Positions 1 through 9,743 of a DNA stretch of 32,478 bases are shown one piece after another. The DNA is from an uncultured Lactobacillus sp. (lineage in GTDB: Bacteria > Bacillota > Bacilli > Lactobacillales > Lactobacillaceae). How positions within the stretch are numbered: position 1 is the stretch's first letter; each line of letters begins with the position of its first letter. Below the pieces are notes generated by a model that saw nothing but the letters and a program-made list of their open reading frames with translations, did not search any database and was not told the origin of the DNA. A program made the translations under genes and the position numbers. The DNA lies in contig CAMLMR010000008.1 of assembly GCA_946481335.1 (NCBI GenBank), positions 1 through 32,478 on the forward strand. Direction: 5' to 3'.

Positions 1-242
1 ACCGTGTCTTTAGAACATTAGGCTCACCAGTTATTGTGCCACCTGATGAAACAATTACAATCGTTCCTGATTCACCAAAGCACAATATTTTAACTTGTGA
101 CCAGTTATTGATTTCAGATCGCCCAATTAAATCAATTTCATATTCCATCTGTAATGACAGAATTTACTTTGCACAGTATCGTCATACCCATTTCTGGAAA
201 CGTGTAAGTAATTCATTTATCGGAGTTCACGAAGATGACTAG
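1..242 (+). CDS. nadK: NAD kinase, C-terminal part (truncated by window start)
   Basis: Frame open from nt 3 ([41 protein letters not shown]...); resembles the C-terminal region of bacterial NAD kinase; overlaps the rlu gene start by 8 nt. Confidence 0.8.
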   Translation, partial: RVFRTLGSPVIVPPDETITIVPDSPKHNILTCDQLLISDRPIKSISYSICNDRIYFAQYRHTHFWKRVSNSFIGVHEDD

Positions 243-1122
243 TTTTACCTGGATTAATCAACAGGATAGTCCAATCCGGTTAAGAACGTTTCTCCGCCAA
301 AATGGCATTTCGAGAACACTTTTGAAACAAATTAAATTCGAAGGTGGTAAAATTGTAGTTAACGGATCCGAAGAAAAGGTTAACTACATGCTGGAAAAAG
401 GCGAAGAGGTAACAATCACGTTACCGCCTGAACCAGCCAACGATATCATTGCGGTATCAAACCTGCCAATTAATATTTTGTACGAAGATGATCACTTCTT
501 GGTCGTTGATAAGCCAGCTCATGTGGCATGTTTACCATCTCATTTGTATAAAAATGATACGATTGCCAACCGAGTTAAGGGATACTTCATAAGGCAAAAT
601 TATGACAATCAAAAAATCCATATCGTGAATCGATTGGACATGGATACGAGTGGAATTATTATATTTGCTAAACATCATTTTGCTCATTCAGTTTTGGATA
701 AACAAATGCAACATCATCAAATTCAAAAGATGTATGTGGCAATTATCGAAAATCCATTGAATGATAAGCACCTAGAAATTAATTTACCGATTGACAGACA
801 ACCAGGTTCATTTATTAAGAGATGTGTGATGGAAGGTGGCAAACCTTCTAAAACTGAAGCGTGGGTGGTAAAGAATACCACCAGCCATTCATTGGTTAAA
901 ATTAAGTTACACTCTGGTAGAACCCATCAAATTAGGGTCCATTTTAAAGCAATCGGGCATCCTTTAATTGGTGATTGGCTCTATAATTCAGATAACCATG
1001 AGCTAAATCGACAAGCTTTACACTGTTATAAAATGAAATTCTATAATCCGTTTACACAAACAGATGTTATCTGTGAATCGAAAATTCCGACTGATATGTT
1101 ATCAATCATTCAAGGCTTCTAA
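235..1122 (+). CDS. RluA/RluD-family rRNA pseudouridine synthase
   Basis: N-terminal S4-like segment; catalytic motif [38 protein letters not shown]. Confidence 0.93.
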   Translation: MTSFTWINQQDSPIRLRTFLRQNGISRTLLKQIKFEGGKIVVNGSEEKVNYMLEKGEEVTITLPPEPANDIIAVSNLPINILYEDDHFLVVDKPAHVACLPSHLYKNDTIANRVKGYFIRQNYDNQKIHIVNRLDMDTSGIIIFAKHHFAHSVLDKQMQHHQIQKMYVAIIENPLNDKHLEINLPIDRQPGSFIKRCVMEGGKPSKTEAWVVKNTTSHSLVKIKLHSGRTHQIRVHFKAIGHPLIGDWLYNSDNHELNRQALHCYKMKFYNPFTQTDVICESKIPTDMLSIIQGF

Positions 1123-1147
1123 TATCTTGATATTAGGGCCTTTTTTT
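1112..1147 (+). terminator. Intrinsic terminator after the rlu gene
   Basis: GGC-tt-CTAATATC tt GATATTAG-g-GCC followed by TTTTTTT. Confidence 0.85.
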
Positions 1148-1216
1148 AGTTCCCGTAAATGAAGGCTTTACTAGTATGATATACTTATATATTGAATTGG
1201 ATAAGGATGATTTAAT

Positions 1217-2068
1217 ATGAAAAAAATCGAAATTGCAAAGCAATTTTTAAAACAAAATATCGATTTATTTAGATGCCCAGTGTGTAAAGAATCATTTATA
1301 GACCAAGTTGATAATTCAATTGTTTGTCCTAACCACCATTCGTTAGATATTTCCAAAAAGGGAACTATTCAGTTTATTAATCATAAGGTTAATACAGAAT
1401 ATGATGGTGATATGTTAGAATCAAGACGAAGAATTATGCAGGCTGGATTCTTTGATGGTATCTTAGAAAAGATTAACGAACTAATCGATGATGGGCATAA
1501 GAATATCGTCGACATCGGTAGTGGAGAAGGAACACCACTAAAACGTTTAGAAGACCTAAGAGGAAACGTTGATAGTGCAATCGGGTTTGATATTTCCAAA
1601 CCAGGGGTTAACCTATCAACCAGTGAACTAAGTCCTGAAATGTTTTTCTGTGTTGCTGATTTGGCTAATCTTCCATTTAACGATCAAAGCATCGACATCA
1701 TTATGGATTTATTTTCACCATCAGCTTATAAGGAATTCAATCGTATAATGGCACCTAATGGCCACTTAATTAAGATTGTGCCTAATTCACACTATCTATT
1801 TGAATTAAGACAAAAACTTTATGGTTCTGATAGTGAAAATAGTAGCTATGATAACCAAAAGGTTGTCGACTTATTTATGGAGCATTATCCAAATGCAAAA
1901 AAATACGATATTAAATATACAGTTGAGTTACCAAAAGAATTAACTCATGATTTAATGATTATGACACCACTTCATTGGGGCCATAATGCAAAGGATTTAA
2001 CACAATCAGAAGTCGAATCACTAACATCAATCACGGTTGATGTTTCAATTTTAGATAATCAGTTTTAA
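1217..2068 (+). CDS. RlmA-like 23S rRNA (guanine-N1)-methyltransferase
   Basis: N-terminal zinc motif CPVCKESF...CPNHHSLDISKKGTIQFI, then SAM motif NIVDIGSGEGTPLKRL. Confidence 0.85.
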   Translation: MKKIEIAKQFLKQNIDLFRCPVCKESFIDQVDNSIVCPNHHSLDISKKGTIQFINHKVNTEYDGDMLESRRRIMQAGFFDGILEKINELIDDGHKNIVDIGSGEGTPLKRLEDLRGNVDSAIGFDISKPGVNLSTSELSPEMFFCVADLANLPFNDQSIDIIMDLFSPSAYKEFNRIMAPNGHLIKIVPNSHYLFELRQKLYGSDSENSSYDNQKVVDLFMEHYPNAKKYDIKYTVELPKELTHDLMIMTPLHWGHNAKDLTQSEVESLTSITVDVSILDNQF

Positions 2069-2082
2069 AGCGAGGAAAAATT

Positions 2083-2595
2083 ATGACTAACCATATTGTT
2101 TTATTTGAACCACTTATGCCAGCAAACACTGGTAATATTGCTAGAACATGTGCAGGTACTGACACTGTTTTAGATTTAATCAAACCTCTAGGATTCTCAG
2201 TAGACGACAAGCACCTAAAAAGAGCTGGATTAGACTATTGGGACAAGGTTGATATTAACTATCACGAAAGCTTACCAGCGTTCATGAACACATTGGGTGA
2301 AAAGGACAAACTTTACCTAGTATCTAAGTTTGCTAACCATGATTATACAGATCGTGATTACACAGACGACGATTACAACTACTACTTTATGTTTGGTAAG
2401 GAAACAACCGGATTACCTGAAATGTTCATGCGTGATAACGAAGAAAAGGCAATCAGAATTCCGCAAGATGACACACATATTCGTGCATTGAATTTATCAA
2501 ACACTTGTGCCATCGTTATTTACGAAGCATTAAGACAACAATCATTTCCAAATCTTGAAAGAACACATAAGTACGAATACGATAAATTAAAATAA
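2083..2595 (+). CDS. trmL: tRNA (cytidine(34)-2'-O)-methyltransferase, SPOUT family
   Basis: NHIVLFEPLMPANTGNIARTCAGT ... LDYWDKV ... FGKETTGLPEMF ... IRALNLSNTCAIVIYEALRQ. Confidence 0.93.
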   Translation: MTNHIVLFEPLMPANTGNIARTCAGTDTVLDLIKPLGFSVDDKHLKRAGLDYWDKVDINYHESLPAFMNTLGEKDKLYLVSKFANHDYTDRDYTDDDYNYYFMFGKETTGLPEMFMRDNEEKAIRIPQDDTHIRALNLSNTCAIVIYEALRQQSFPNLERTHKYEYDKLK

Positions 2596-2613
2596 ATGTA
2601 AGGGGTAATCAAT

Positions 2614-4989
2614 TTGGCAAAGAGAAAAACAAGCGCGCGTAAAAAGAAAAAAACAACTACCAATGCCAAATTATTTAATATCGATAGCAAGTATCAAAAT
2701 CATATTATTGGTTTTATTATGATTTTGGTCAGTGCATTCAGTCTATTTAAATTGGGCTTTTTAGGAATTACTTTTGATAACATCGTTCGATTCTTTATCG
2801 GTGATAGTAGCCCATTTGGTTTACTGATTGCACTGATTGTTGGTTTTATCTACTTAATTAAGGGACCAAAGTTAGAATATAACAAGAGATGGATAATTGG
2901 TGGAATAATCTTTTATCTAGGATTAACAATGTTTTTATCAGCATTGCTATTTTCAAATAGCAGTGATAATGCCTTTGTAACAAAGACGCTATCCCTAATT
3001 AGCCATGATTTCATTCATTTAACTGATTCATCATCAGTTGGTGGTGGAATGGTTGGAGCATGCTTACTGGTAGTATTTGATTTTTTAGTTTCCATTCTGG
3101 GTTCAGAAATTTTATCAGTCATTATGATGATAATCGGATTGGTCGTATTCTTTAACGTTCCGATGAATAAAGTAATGGATAACGTTAGAAAGTACTCTGA
3201 GGAATCATCCGAAAAGATTGGTTCTGCAATCGAGGATCGTAAGCAACGTCGTTTAGAAGAAAAACAAGCAAACGAATATGCTAAAGATGATTCTGATAAA
3301 GACGTTAACCCAATGTCTAGGGTGCAAAGAAAACAAAATGCTTCTTCATCAGAAGACAAGCCTAAGATTAAGCTTTCGGGATGGATGGATAACGAGCCCG
3401 AAAAGCCAGAGGTAAAGAGTAAGCCAGAGGCTAACTTAGATCGTTCCGATTTCAAATCCGCTGACGATTACAATGAGGATACTAGAAACAAACCAAAGCT
3501 ATCTGAAATTATTAATGGTCACACCGAAGACAATAGCAAGGGAATTGATATTAAGGATATTGATGATTCAAACTATCAACTACCACCAATTGGATTGTTG
3601 TCTGATGTGGCTAGAAGTGACCAAAAAGACGAATTTAAAAATATCGATCATAATACAACTGTCTTGAAGAAGACATTGAACAGTTTTGGTGTTGATGCCG
3701 AAATTAAAAACGTTAATCTAGGACCTTCAGTTACTGAATACGAATTACATCCAGCCATTGGGGTTAAGGTTAGCAAGATTGTTAACTTAGCGGATGACTT
3801 AGCGTTAGCATTAGCAGCTAAAGACATTCGTATTGAAGCGCCAATTCCAGGTAAATCATTAATTGGGATTGAAGTGCCAAATAAAAAGGTTGCAATGGTT
3901 TCGTTTAAAGATGTTGTTAAGACTGCACAACAATCAAAACACGGATTGTTGACAGTTCCACTAGGCCGAAACGTTAGTGGGGATGTTATTACCACAGACC
4001 TAACTAAGTTGCCGCATTTACTAATTGCTGGTTCAACTGGTAGTGGTAAGTCTGTTGCCATTAATGGAATTATTACCAGTATTCTAATGAATGCTAAGCC
4101 AAGTGAAGTCAAGATGATGCTAATTGATCCTAAGAAGGTTGAATTGGGAATTTACAATGGCATTCCACATCTACTTTCTCCAGTTGTTTCAGAACCTAAG
4201 AAGGCAGCAAGAGCACTTAACAAGGTTGTTGCTGAAATGGAACACAGATATGACTTGTTTGCTAAGCATAATCAAAGAAAGATTAGTACTTTTAATGAAT
4301 ATGTAAAAGGGATGTCTGAGGAAGAACGTGGTGATCTCAAACCACTTCCATATATCGTAGTTGTTGTTGATGAATTGGCTGACTTAATGATGACCGTTTC
4401 AAATGACGTTGAAGGAGCCATTATTCGATTGGCACAAATGGGACGTGCTGCCGGAATTCATATGATTTTGGCAACCCAACGTCCATCTGTTGATGTTATT
4501 ACAGGTTTAATTAAGTCTAACGTTCCTTCTAGAATTGCTTTTGCCGTTTCAAGTGGAATTGATTCTAGAACCATCCTAGATACTAATGGTGCTGAAAAAT
4601 TATTAGGTCGAGGAGATATGTTATATCTACCAATTGATAAAAATAAGCCAAGCCGTGTGCAAGGTGCATTTATATCCGATCAAGATGTCGAAAATGTGGT
4701 AGATTATATTAAAGGACAACAACCTGCCGATTATGACGATGACATGATTGTTACGGACGAGGAAATCAAGGTCGATGAAGAAAACGAAGATCAAGATGAC
4801 CTATTTGACGATGCATTATCCTTTGTTGTTAAGGAACAAAAGGCAAGTACATCGTTATTACAACGTAACTTTAGAATTGGTTATAATCGTGCAGCTAGAA
4901 TTATCGATGACTTAGAACAACGCGGTTACATTGGCCCTCAGGAAGGAAGTAAACCAAGAGAGGTTTATAAACAACCTGATAATGACTAA
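2614..4989 (+). CDS. ftsK: DNA translocase FtsK/SpoIIIE family
   Basis: TTG start; N-terminal TM segments, acidic linker, Walker A AGSTGSGKSVAINGI, VVVVDELADLMM, C-terminal winged-helix (gamma-like) domain SLLQRNFRIGYNRAARIIDDLEQRGYIGPQEGSKPREV. Confidence 0.96.
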   Translation: MAKRKTSARKKKKTTTNAKLFNIDSKYQNHIIGFIMILVSAFSLFKLGFLGITFDNIVRFFIGDSSPFGLLIALIVGFIYLIKGPKLEYNKRWIIGGIIFYLGLTMFLSALLFSNSSDNAFVTKTLSLISHDFIHLTDSSSVGGGMVGACLLVVFDFLVSILGSEILSVIMMIIGLVVFFNVPMNKVMDNVRKYSEESSEKIGSAIEDRKQRRLEEKQANEYAKDDSDKDVNPMSRVQRKQNASSSEDKPKIKLSGWMDNEPEKPEVKSKPEANLDRSDFKSADDYNEDTRNKPKLSEIINGHTEDNSKGIDIKDIDDSNYQLPPIGLLSDVARSDQKDEFKNIDHNTTVLKKTLNSFGVDAEIKNVNLGPSVTEYELHPAIGVKVSKIVNLADDLALALAAKDIRIEAPIPGKSLIGIEVPNKKVAMVSFKDVVKTAQQSKHGLLTVPLGRNVSGDVITTDLTKLPHLLIAGSTGSGKSVAINGIITSILMNAKPSEVKMMLIDPKKVELGIYNGIPHLLSPVVSEPKKAARALNKVVAEMEHRYDLFAKHNQRKISTFNEYVKGMSEEERGDLKPLPYIVVVVDELADLMMTVSNDVEGAIIRLAQMGRAAGIHMILATQRPSVDVITGLIKSNVPSRIAFAVSSGIDSRTILDTNGAEKLLGRGDMLYLPIDKNKPSRVQGAFISDQDVENVVDYIKGQQPADYDDDMIVTDEEIKVDEENEDQDDLFDDALSFVVKEQKASTSLLQRNFRIGYNRAARIIDDLEQRGYIGPQEGSKPREVYKQPDND

Positions 4990-5028
4990 AAAAATGGAAC
5001 CCATCATTTTGATAGGTTCCATTTTTAA
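4987..5028. terminator. Bidirectional intrinsic terminator between ftsK (+) and the DUF4044-like gene (-)
   Basis: AAAAATGGAACC...GGTTCCATTTTT stem with A-tract on one side and T-tract on the other. Confidence 0.88.
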
Positions 5029-5148
5029 TTAGTTTTCAAATAGTTGGAAGGCAGCACCTAGTACTAAACCACCAACAGTTGAGATAATCATTAACCAGAC
5101 GAAAATCATGGTAATGATTTGAAATCTAGATTTCTTTTTCTTAGCCAT
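5029..5148 (-). CDS. 39-aa single-TM protein, DUF4044-like
   Basis: Minus-strand translation MAKKKKSRFQIITMIFVWLMIISTVGGLVLGAAFQLFEN*; Lys-rich N-terminus plus one TM helix; upstream AGTGGTG as ribosome-binding site; below the ORF-track size cut-off. Confidence 0.8.
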   Translation of the reverse strand: MAKKKKSRFQIITMIFVWLMIISTVGGLVLGAAFQLFEN

Positions 5149-5186
5149 TATTAACACCACTTTCCGCAATTAATAATATATTTTAA

Positions 5187-5215
5187 AGTTTACAGTTCAT
5201 CAGCGAATAATGCAA
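5187..5215 (-). promoter_or_regulatory. Candidate promoter for the DUF4044-like gene
   Basis: On minus strand TTGCAT - 17 nt - TAAACT, about 40 nt upstream of the 39-aa ORF. Confidence 0.45.
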
Positions 5216-5232
5216 ACTAATTCATATTTGAG

Positions 5233-5616
5233 GTGATTGTTATTTCTCCGTTTGGATTTTTGACCATGTTATTAATTCAGATAGTTTTCCTATTTTTATT
5301 TTCTGTATTGTTTAATATCATCAAAAAAATTATCAAAAAACTTTATAAGATTTCAATTAGAGCAAGTGATTTCTTTCCGATTATCATGAGTTATTATATC
5401 TATGAATTATCATTGGATAAACATGATCAATCCTTTCTTCCATATGCGTGGTTAGGACTTGTTATCATCGGAATTATATACGCTATTTATTACCTATTTA
5501 CACGTAGTAATTCTAAAGTGGGGATTTTCTACAAATTCTTGTGGAGATTCTCCATAATTTACTTTTTTGTGGTCTGGTCCTCCACCATTTTAATAATCGC
5601 AGCAAAAACACTTTAA
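5233..5616 (+). CDS. DUF3397-like multi-TM membrane protein (start uncertain: GTG 5233 or ATT 5242)
   Basis: About four hydrophobic helices, position directly upstream of mraZ as for DUF3397 proteins; see finding on start codon. Confidence 0.75.
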   Translation: MIVISPFGFLTMLLIQIVFLFLFSVLFNIIKKIIKKLYKISIRASDFFPIIMSYYIYELSLDKHDQSFLPYAWLGLVIIGIIYAIYYLFTRSNSKVGIFYKFLWRFSIIYFFVVWSSTILIIAAKTL

Positions 5617-5622
5617 AACATT

Positions 5623-5652
5623 GAGCTACCAACGTTGGTAGCTCTTTTTTTA
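5623..5652 (+). terminator. Intrinsic terminator after DUF3397 gene
   Basis: GAGCTACCAACGTTGGTAGCTC perfect hairpin followed by TTTTTTT. Confidence 0.92.
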
Positions 5653-5725
5653 TTACCTAAAATTAGTGTCTTTTAATATAAATGTTGCGAAAATTAGTAG
5701 ATATTGGAAGAAATTTAATATTAAG

Positions 5726-5755
5726 GTGGTACGAAGTGGTGGATAGTGGTAAAAT
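5726..5755 (+). promoter_or_regulatory. MraZ operator repeats plus extended -10 promoter of the dcw cluster
   Basis: GTGGT at 5726-5730, 5736-5740 and 5746-5750 (exact 10-bp period); TGG-TAAAAT (extended -10) at 5747-5755; mraZ start at 5789. Confidence 0.75.
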
Positions 5756-5788
5756 CAAGGTAATATAAATTGGAAGGAGTGAAGAAGC

Positions 5789-6214
5789 GTGTTAATGGGT
5801 GAATACGAACATTCAATAGATTCAAAAGGCCGCTTGATCATTCCTTCCAAGATTAGATCAGAAATAGGTGCTAACTTCATCATCACGCGTGGTCTTGATG
5901 GATGTTTATTTGGATATCCTATGGATGAATGGAAAAAGGTTCAAGAAAAGATTAACCAACTTCCTGTAAGCAAGAAGTCAGCTAGATACTTTTCCCGTTT
6001 TCTATTCTCAGCAGCCGATGAAAGTAAGGTTGATAGCCAAGGGAGAATTAACATTCCAGATACTCTAATTAACTATGCGGGTATCGAAAAGAAATGTGTG
6101 ATTGTGGGGGTTTCCACAAGAATTGAAATTTGGAGCAAGGAAAAGTGGGACGAATTCTCAGCAACTGCTGGTGAAGAATTCGACGACATTGCTGAAGACT
6201 TAATTGATTTTTAG
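5789..6214 (+). CDS. mraZ: Transcriptional regulator MraZ
   Basis: GTG start after GGAAGGAG; MLMGEYEHSIDSKGRLIIPSKIR ... DSQGRINIPDTLINYAGI, two MraZ/AbrB-like repeats. Confidence 0.97.
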   Translation: MLMGEYEHSIDSKGRLIIPSKIRSEIGANFIITRGLDGCLFGYPMDEWKKVQEKINQLPVSKKSARYFSRFLFSAADESKVDSQGRINIPDTLINYAGIEKKCVIVGVSTRIEIWSKEKWDEFSATAGEEFDDIAEDLIDF

Positions 6215-6232
6215 AAAAGAAGGTGACTAATT

Positions 6233-7180
6233 ATGACGGAATTTCATCACGAGACTGTGTTACTTAAAGAAGCAGTTGACGGACTAAATATTAAACCTGA
6301 TGGTATTTATATCGATTGCACCCTTGGTGGGGGAGGGCATAGCGCCCGAATTTTGTCACAATTAACATCTGGTCATCTGTATTCATTCGATCAAGATGAA
6401 GTGGCAATCGAATATAACAAAACTAACCTCAAGCAATACATAGATGAAGATAAGGTTACCTTTGTTAGAAGCAACTTTAGATACATTAAAGAAGAAATGA
6501 ACAAATTAGGAATTCAAGCTGTTGATGGAATTTTGTATGACTTAGGAGTTTCATCTCCACAGTTTGATGACGCAAGTAGAGGTTTTAGTTATCAACATGA
6601 TGCACGATTAGATATGAGAATGGATCAGAGAAATCCATTGGACGCCTGGAAAATCGTGAATGAATGGCCATATGAAAAATTAGTAAAGATTTTCTTCCGT
6701 TACGGAGAAGAAAAGTTTTCAAAACAAGTTGCTAGAGCAATTGAAAGGAATCGAGAAAACCATTCAATTGATACAACGGAACAACTTGTTGACGTAATTA
6801 AAGAAGGAATTCCAGCTGCGGCAAGACGCCACGGTGGACATCCTGCTAAGAAAGTCTTTCAGGCATTGAGAATTGCCGTGAACGACGAATTAGGCGCGTT
6901 AGAAGAATCATTGGAAAAAGCAATTGATTTAATTGATGTAAATGGAAGAGTAAGCGTAATTACTTTCCAATCACTAGAAGATCGATTGGTTAAGACGATG
7001 TTTAAGGAAAAGACCACAATTGAAGACTTACCAAGTGGTTTACCAATTATTCCTGATGATATGAAACCAGATTACAAATTAATTAATAGAAAACCAATAC
7101 TACCGAGTGATGATGAACTGAGAGATAATCATCGTTCGCACAGTGCAAAATTGAGAGTTATTGAGAGAATTAATAAATAA
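6233..7180 (+). CDS. rsmH: 16S rRNA (cytosine(1402)-N4)-methyltransferase
   Basis: [14 protein letters not shown] ... [10 protein letters not shown] ... [18 protein letters not shown] ... [13 protein letters not shown]. Confidence 0.97.
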   Translation: MTEFHHETVLLKEAVDGLNIKPDGIYIDCTLGGGGHSARILSQLTSGHLYSFDQDEVAIEYNKTNLKQYIDEDKVTFVRSNFRYIKEEMNKLGIQAVDGILYDLGVSSPQFDDASRGFSYQHDARLDMRMDQRNPLDAWKIVNEWPYEKLVKIFFRYGEEKFSKQVARAIERNRENHSIDTTEQLVDVIKEGIPAAARRHGGHPAKKVFQALRIAVNDELGALEESLEKAIDLIDVNGRVSVITFQSLEDRLVKTMFKEKTTIEDLPSGLPIIPDDMKPDYKLINRKPILPSDDELRDNHRSHSAKLRVIERINK

Positions 7181-7200
7181 TAGAGAGAAGAGTTAATCTG

Positions 7201-7578
7201 ATGGCACAAAATAATCTAGCTAATAGCGTATACGCTACCCCTGGTTATTACTCCGCAGGGGAACAACAAAAACAACAAAATCCAGAAGTAAAATCAAACG
7301 TAAGACTTGGATTGTCAAAATTTGAAAAAACTGTTGTAATATTAGGATGTTCACTTGTATTCTTTTTAATGATTGGTTTAGTTGGTGAAAAGATTTCACT
7401 AGGTAACCATTCTGCAGAACTACAAGCAACAACTAATTTATTAGGCAAGGTTAGAGACGATAACAGTACATTGAAGCAAGAAGTAAGTGAACTTCAAAGC
7501 GGAAATCGTTTACAAAAAATTGCTAAACAAGCCGATTTATCTTTGTCCAATAAAAACGTAAGGAATGTTAGCAAATGA
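7201..7578 (+). CDS. ftsL: Cell division protein FtsL
   Basis: Small bitopic protein with TM plus leucine/coiled-coil tail between rsmH and pbp2; ATGA overlap with the next gene. Confidence 0.88.
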   Translation: MAQNNLANSVYATPGYYSAGEQQKQQNPEVKSNVRLGLSKFEKTVVILGCSLVFFLMIGLVGEKISLGNHSAELQATTNLLGKVRDDNSTLKQEVSELQSGNRLQKIAKQADLSLSNKNVRNVSK

Positions 7579-9728
7579 ATAAATTAAATAATCGGAACAA
7601 ACAAAAAAAACGCCGAGAAAACCGTAGCCGCTATGGACAATTTTTACTATTGCTATGTCTAGGCGTTTTTTTGTGTATGGTATTGAGATTTGCGTATGTA
7701 TCAATCTTTAAAAACGTTGGTGGATATAATTTGAGTGAAATGGCTAAGAGCTTATACACTCAAAGCAATGTTATTTCTGCTAAACGTGGAACCATTTACG
7801 ATGCTAATGGCCAACCTCTCGCCGAAGATACTAACGTTTATACTATGTATGCCATCTTGAATAAGAAACAAGTTGGATTAGATAACAAACCAATGTACAT
7901 CACCAACAAGGAAAAGGCCGCTAAGGCCATTTCTTCAGTGCTACCAATTTCTTATAAGCAAGCATTAAAGGATCTAACTCCTAGTACCGATGCTTTCCAA
8001 GTTGAATTTGGTTCAGCTGGTACTAACATCTCATTAACTCAAAAACAAAAATTAGACTCATACCACATTTCTGGTTTGAACTTCCTACAACAACCATCAA
8101 GATTATATCCAAATGGTGTTTTCGCTTCTCATATTATTGGTTACGCATCTGCTAACTCAAATTCAAATGACAGTAAGGTATCATTGACCGGTCAAATGGG
8201 AATTGAAAAAGTTTATAACGAATTGTTAACTGGTAAAAATGGTTACAAGACTACTCAATTAAATAATGCCGGAGTCGAAGTAGATAACGGCGAAAGCGTC
8301 AATAAACCAGCCAAAAATGGTGATGACGTCTACACTACCTTAGATTATCGTCTACAATCATTGCTAGAAACTGAAATGACTAGTGTTTATAACCAAGTTC
8401 ATCCAAAGACAATGAATGCCGTCTTAATGAACGCAAAAACTGGTGACATTTTAGCTGCTACTCAACGTCCAACTTTCAACGCGACAACCAAACAAGGTTT
8501 AAGTAGCATTTGGCGTAACACTTTGATTCAAGATTCATACGAACCAGGTTCAACTATGAAGATTTTTACAGTCGCTTCTTCCATCAATAGTGGCCACTAT
8601 AATGGAAATGCAACATATCATTCTGGTAAGTACCTAGTGGATGGTAAAGTGGTTCCCGACTGGAATACCAATGGTTGGGGTAACATTACTTATAACAAAG
8701 GTTTCGCATTATCAAGTAACGTTGCCATGGCCCATCTTGAACAACAAATGGGTGCAAAAACTTGGCGCAGTTACATGAATCGTTTCCAATTCTTTACTTC
8801 AACTAATCTAGGTTTCCCTGGAGAAGAAACAGGAAGCGTTCAATTTAACTATCCAATCGAACAAGCTAACACCGCTTTTGGACAAGGAATTCAAGTTAAT
8901 GCAATGCAAATGATGAGGGCATTAACTTCAATCGCTAACGGTGGTACAATGTTACAACCAAGACTTGTTACAAAGATTGTGGATCCAAAGACTAAGAAAG
9001 TTATTAAGTCATATCCAAAGAAGGTAGTTGGCCATCCAATTACCGCAAGTACAGCAAAACAAGTTATTCAACATATGGAAGATGTAGTTTACAAATCATA
9101 TGGTATTGGTGGAGCATACAAGATTCCAGGCTACAAGATTGCCGCTAAGACTGGTACTGCCCAAGTCAGTGATGGTAAGTCTGGATACGAATCTGGTGAT
9201 GATAGTTACCTATACTCAGTTGCCGGAATTGCGCCAGCAAATAATCCAAAGTACATCTTGTATATCACAATGAAACAACCTCATTTAACTGGAACTAAGA
9301 CAGCTTCACAATTAATGGCTGAAATCTTTAACCCAGTGATGAGATTAGCATTGGAAGAAAACGTAAATGCTGAAAACCAAAACAGTCTAAAAGTACCAAA
9401 CATTACTGGAAAGTCTACTAGTGAAGCTAAGGCAGAACTAAAGGATGCCGGTTTGAAATACGCAATTATTGGTGACGGGGATAAAGTATTAGATCAATCA
9501 ATTGATGCCAACGAAAAAGTCTCAAAGAATCGTATGGTAATCGTTCAAACCAACGGTAGTAAGACAATGGCTAACTTAAAGGGCTGGTCTAGATATGATG
9601 TTGCGACATACTGTCGAATGGCTGGAATTGGTGCCGAACTTGATGGAGATGGTTATGCTTATAAGCAATCCGTCAAACCAGGGGCAAGTCTAGACGGTGG
9701 CACCAGGGTAACCATAAAATTTAAATAG
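7575..9728 (+). CDS. Class B penicillin-binding protein (FtsI/PBP2x type) with PASTA repeats
   Basis: SxxK (EPGSTMKIF), SxN (LSSNVAM), KTGTAQ; PASTA-like C-terminus VPNITGKSTSEAKAELKDAGL. Confidence 0.96.
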   Translation: MNKLNNRNKQKKRRENRSRYGQFLLLLCLGVFLCMVLRFAYVSIFKNVGGYNLSEMAKSLYTQSNVISAKRGTIYDANGQPLAEDTNVYTMYAILNKKQVGLDNKPMYITNKEKAAKAISSVLPISYKQALKDLTPSTDAFQVEFGSAGTNISLTQKQKLDSYHISGLNFLQQPSRLYPNGVFASHIIGYASANSNSNDSKVSLTGQMGIEKVYNELLTGKNGYKTTQLNNAGVEVDNGESVNKPAKNGDDVYTTLDYRLQSLLETEMTSVYNQVHPKTMNAVLMNAKTGDILAATQRPTFNATTKQGLSSIWRNTLIQDSYEPGSTMKIFTVASSINSGHYNGNATYHSGKYLVDGKVVPDWNTNGWGNITYNKGFALSSNVAMAHLEQQMGAKTWRSYMNRFQFFTSTNLGFPGEETGSVQFNYPIEQANTAFGQGIQVNAMQMMRALTSIANGGTMLQPRLVTKIVDPKTKKVIKSYPKKVVGHPITASTAKQVIQHMEDVVYKSYGIGGAYKIPGYKIAAKTGTAQVSDGKSGYESGDDSYLYSVAGIAPANNPKYILYITMKQPHLTGTKTASQLMAEIFNPVMRLALEENVNAENQNSLKVPNITGKSTSEAKAELKDAGLKYAIIGDGDKVLDQSIDANEKVSKNRMVIVQTNGSKTMANLKGWSRYDVATYCRMAGIGAELDGDGYAYKQSVKPGASLDGGTRVTIKFK

Positions 9729-9743
9729 GGGATTGAAATCAGG

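Noticed and set aside
3015-3455. 146-aa minus-strand ORF within ftsK, and other long minus-strand ORFs in the track (e.g. 3648-4112, 17543-18022)
   Set aside because: Antisense to strongly supported coding genes, low-complexity Ser/Leu-rich translations with no domain signal; typical shadow ORFs.
7603-7610. A8 homopolymer at pbp2 start as a programmed frameshift/slippage site
   Set aside because: Falls in a Lys/Arg-rich N-terminal stretch of a normal gene; no alternative product in the shifted frames that I could recognise.
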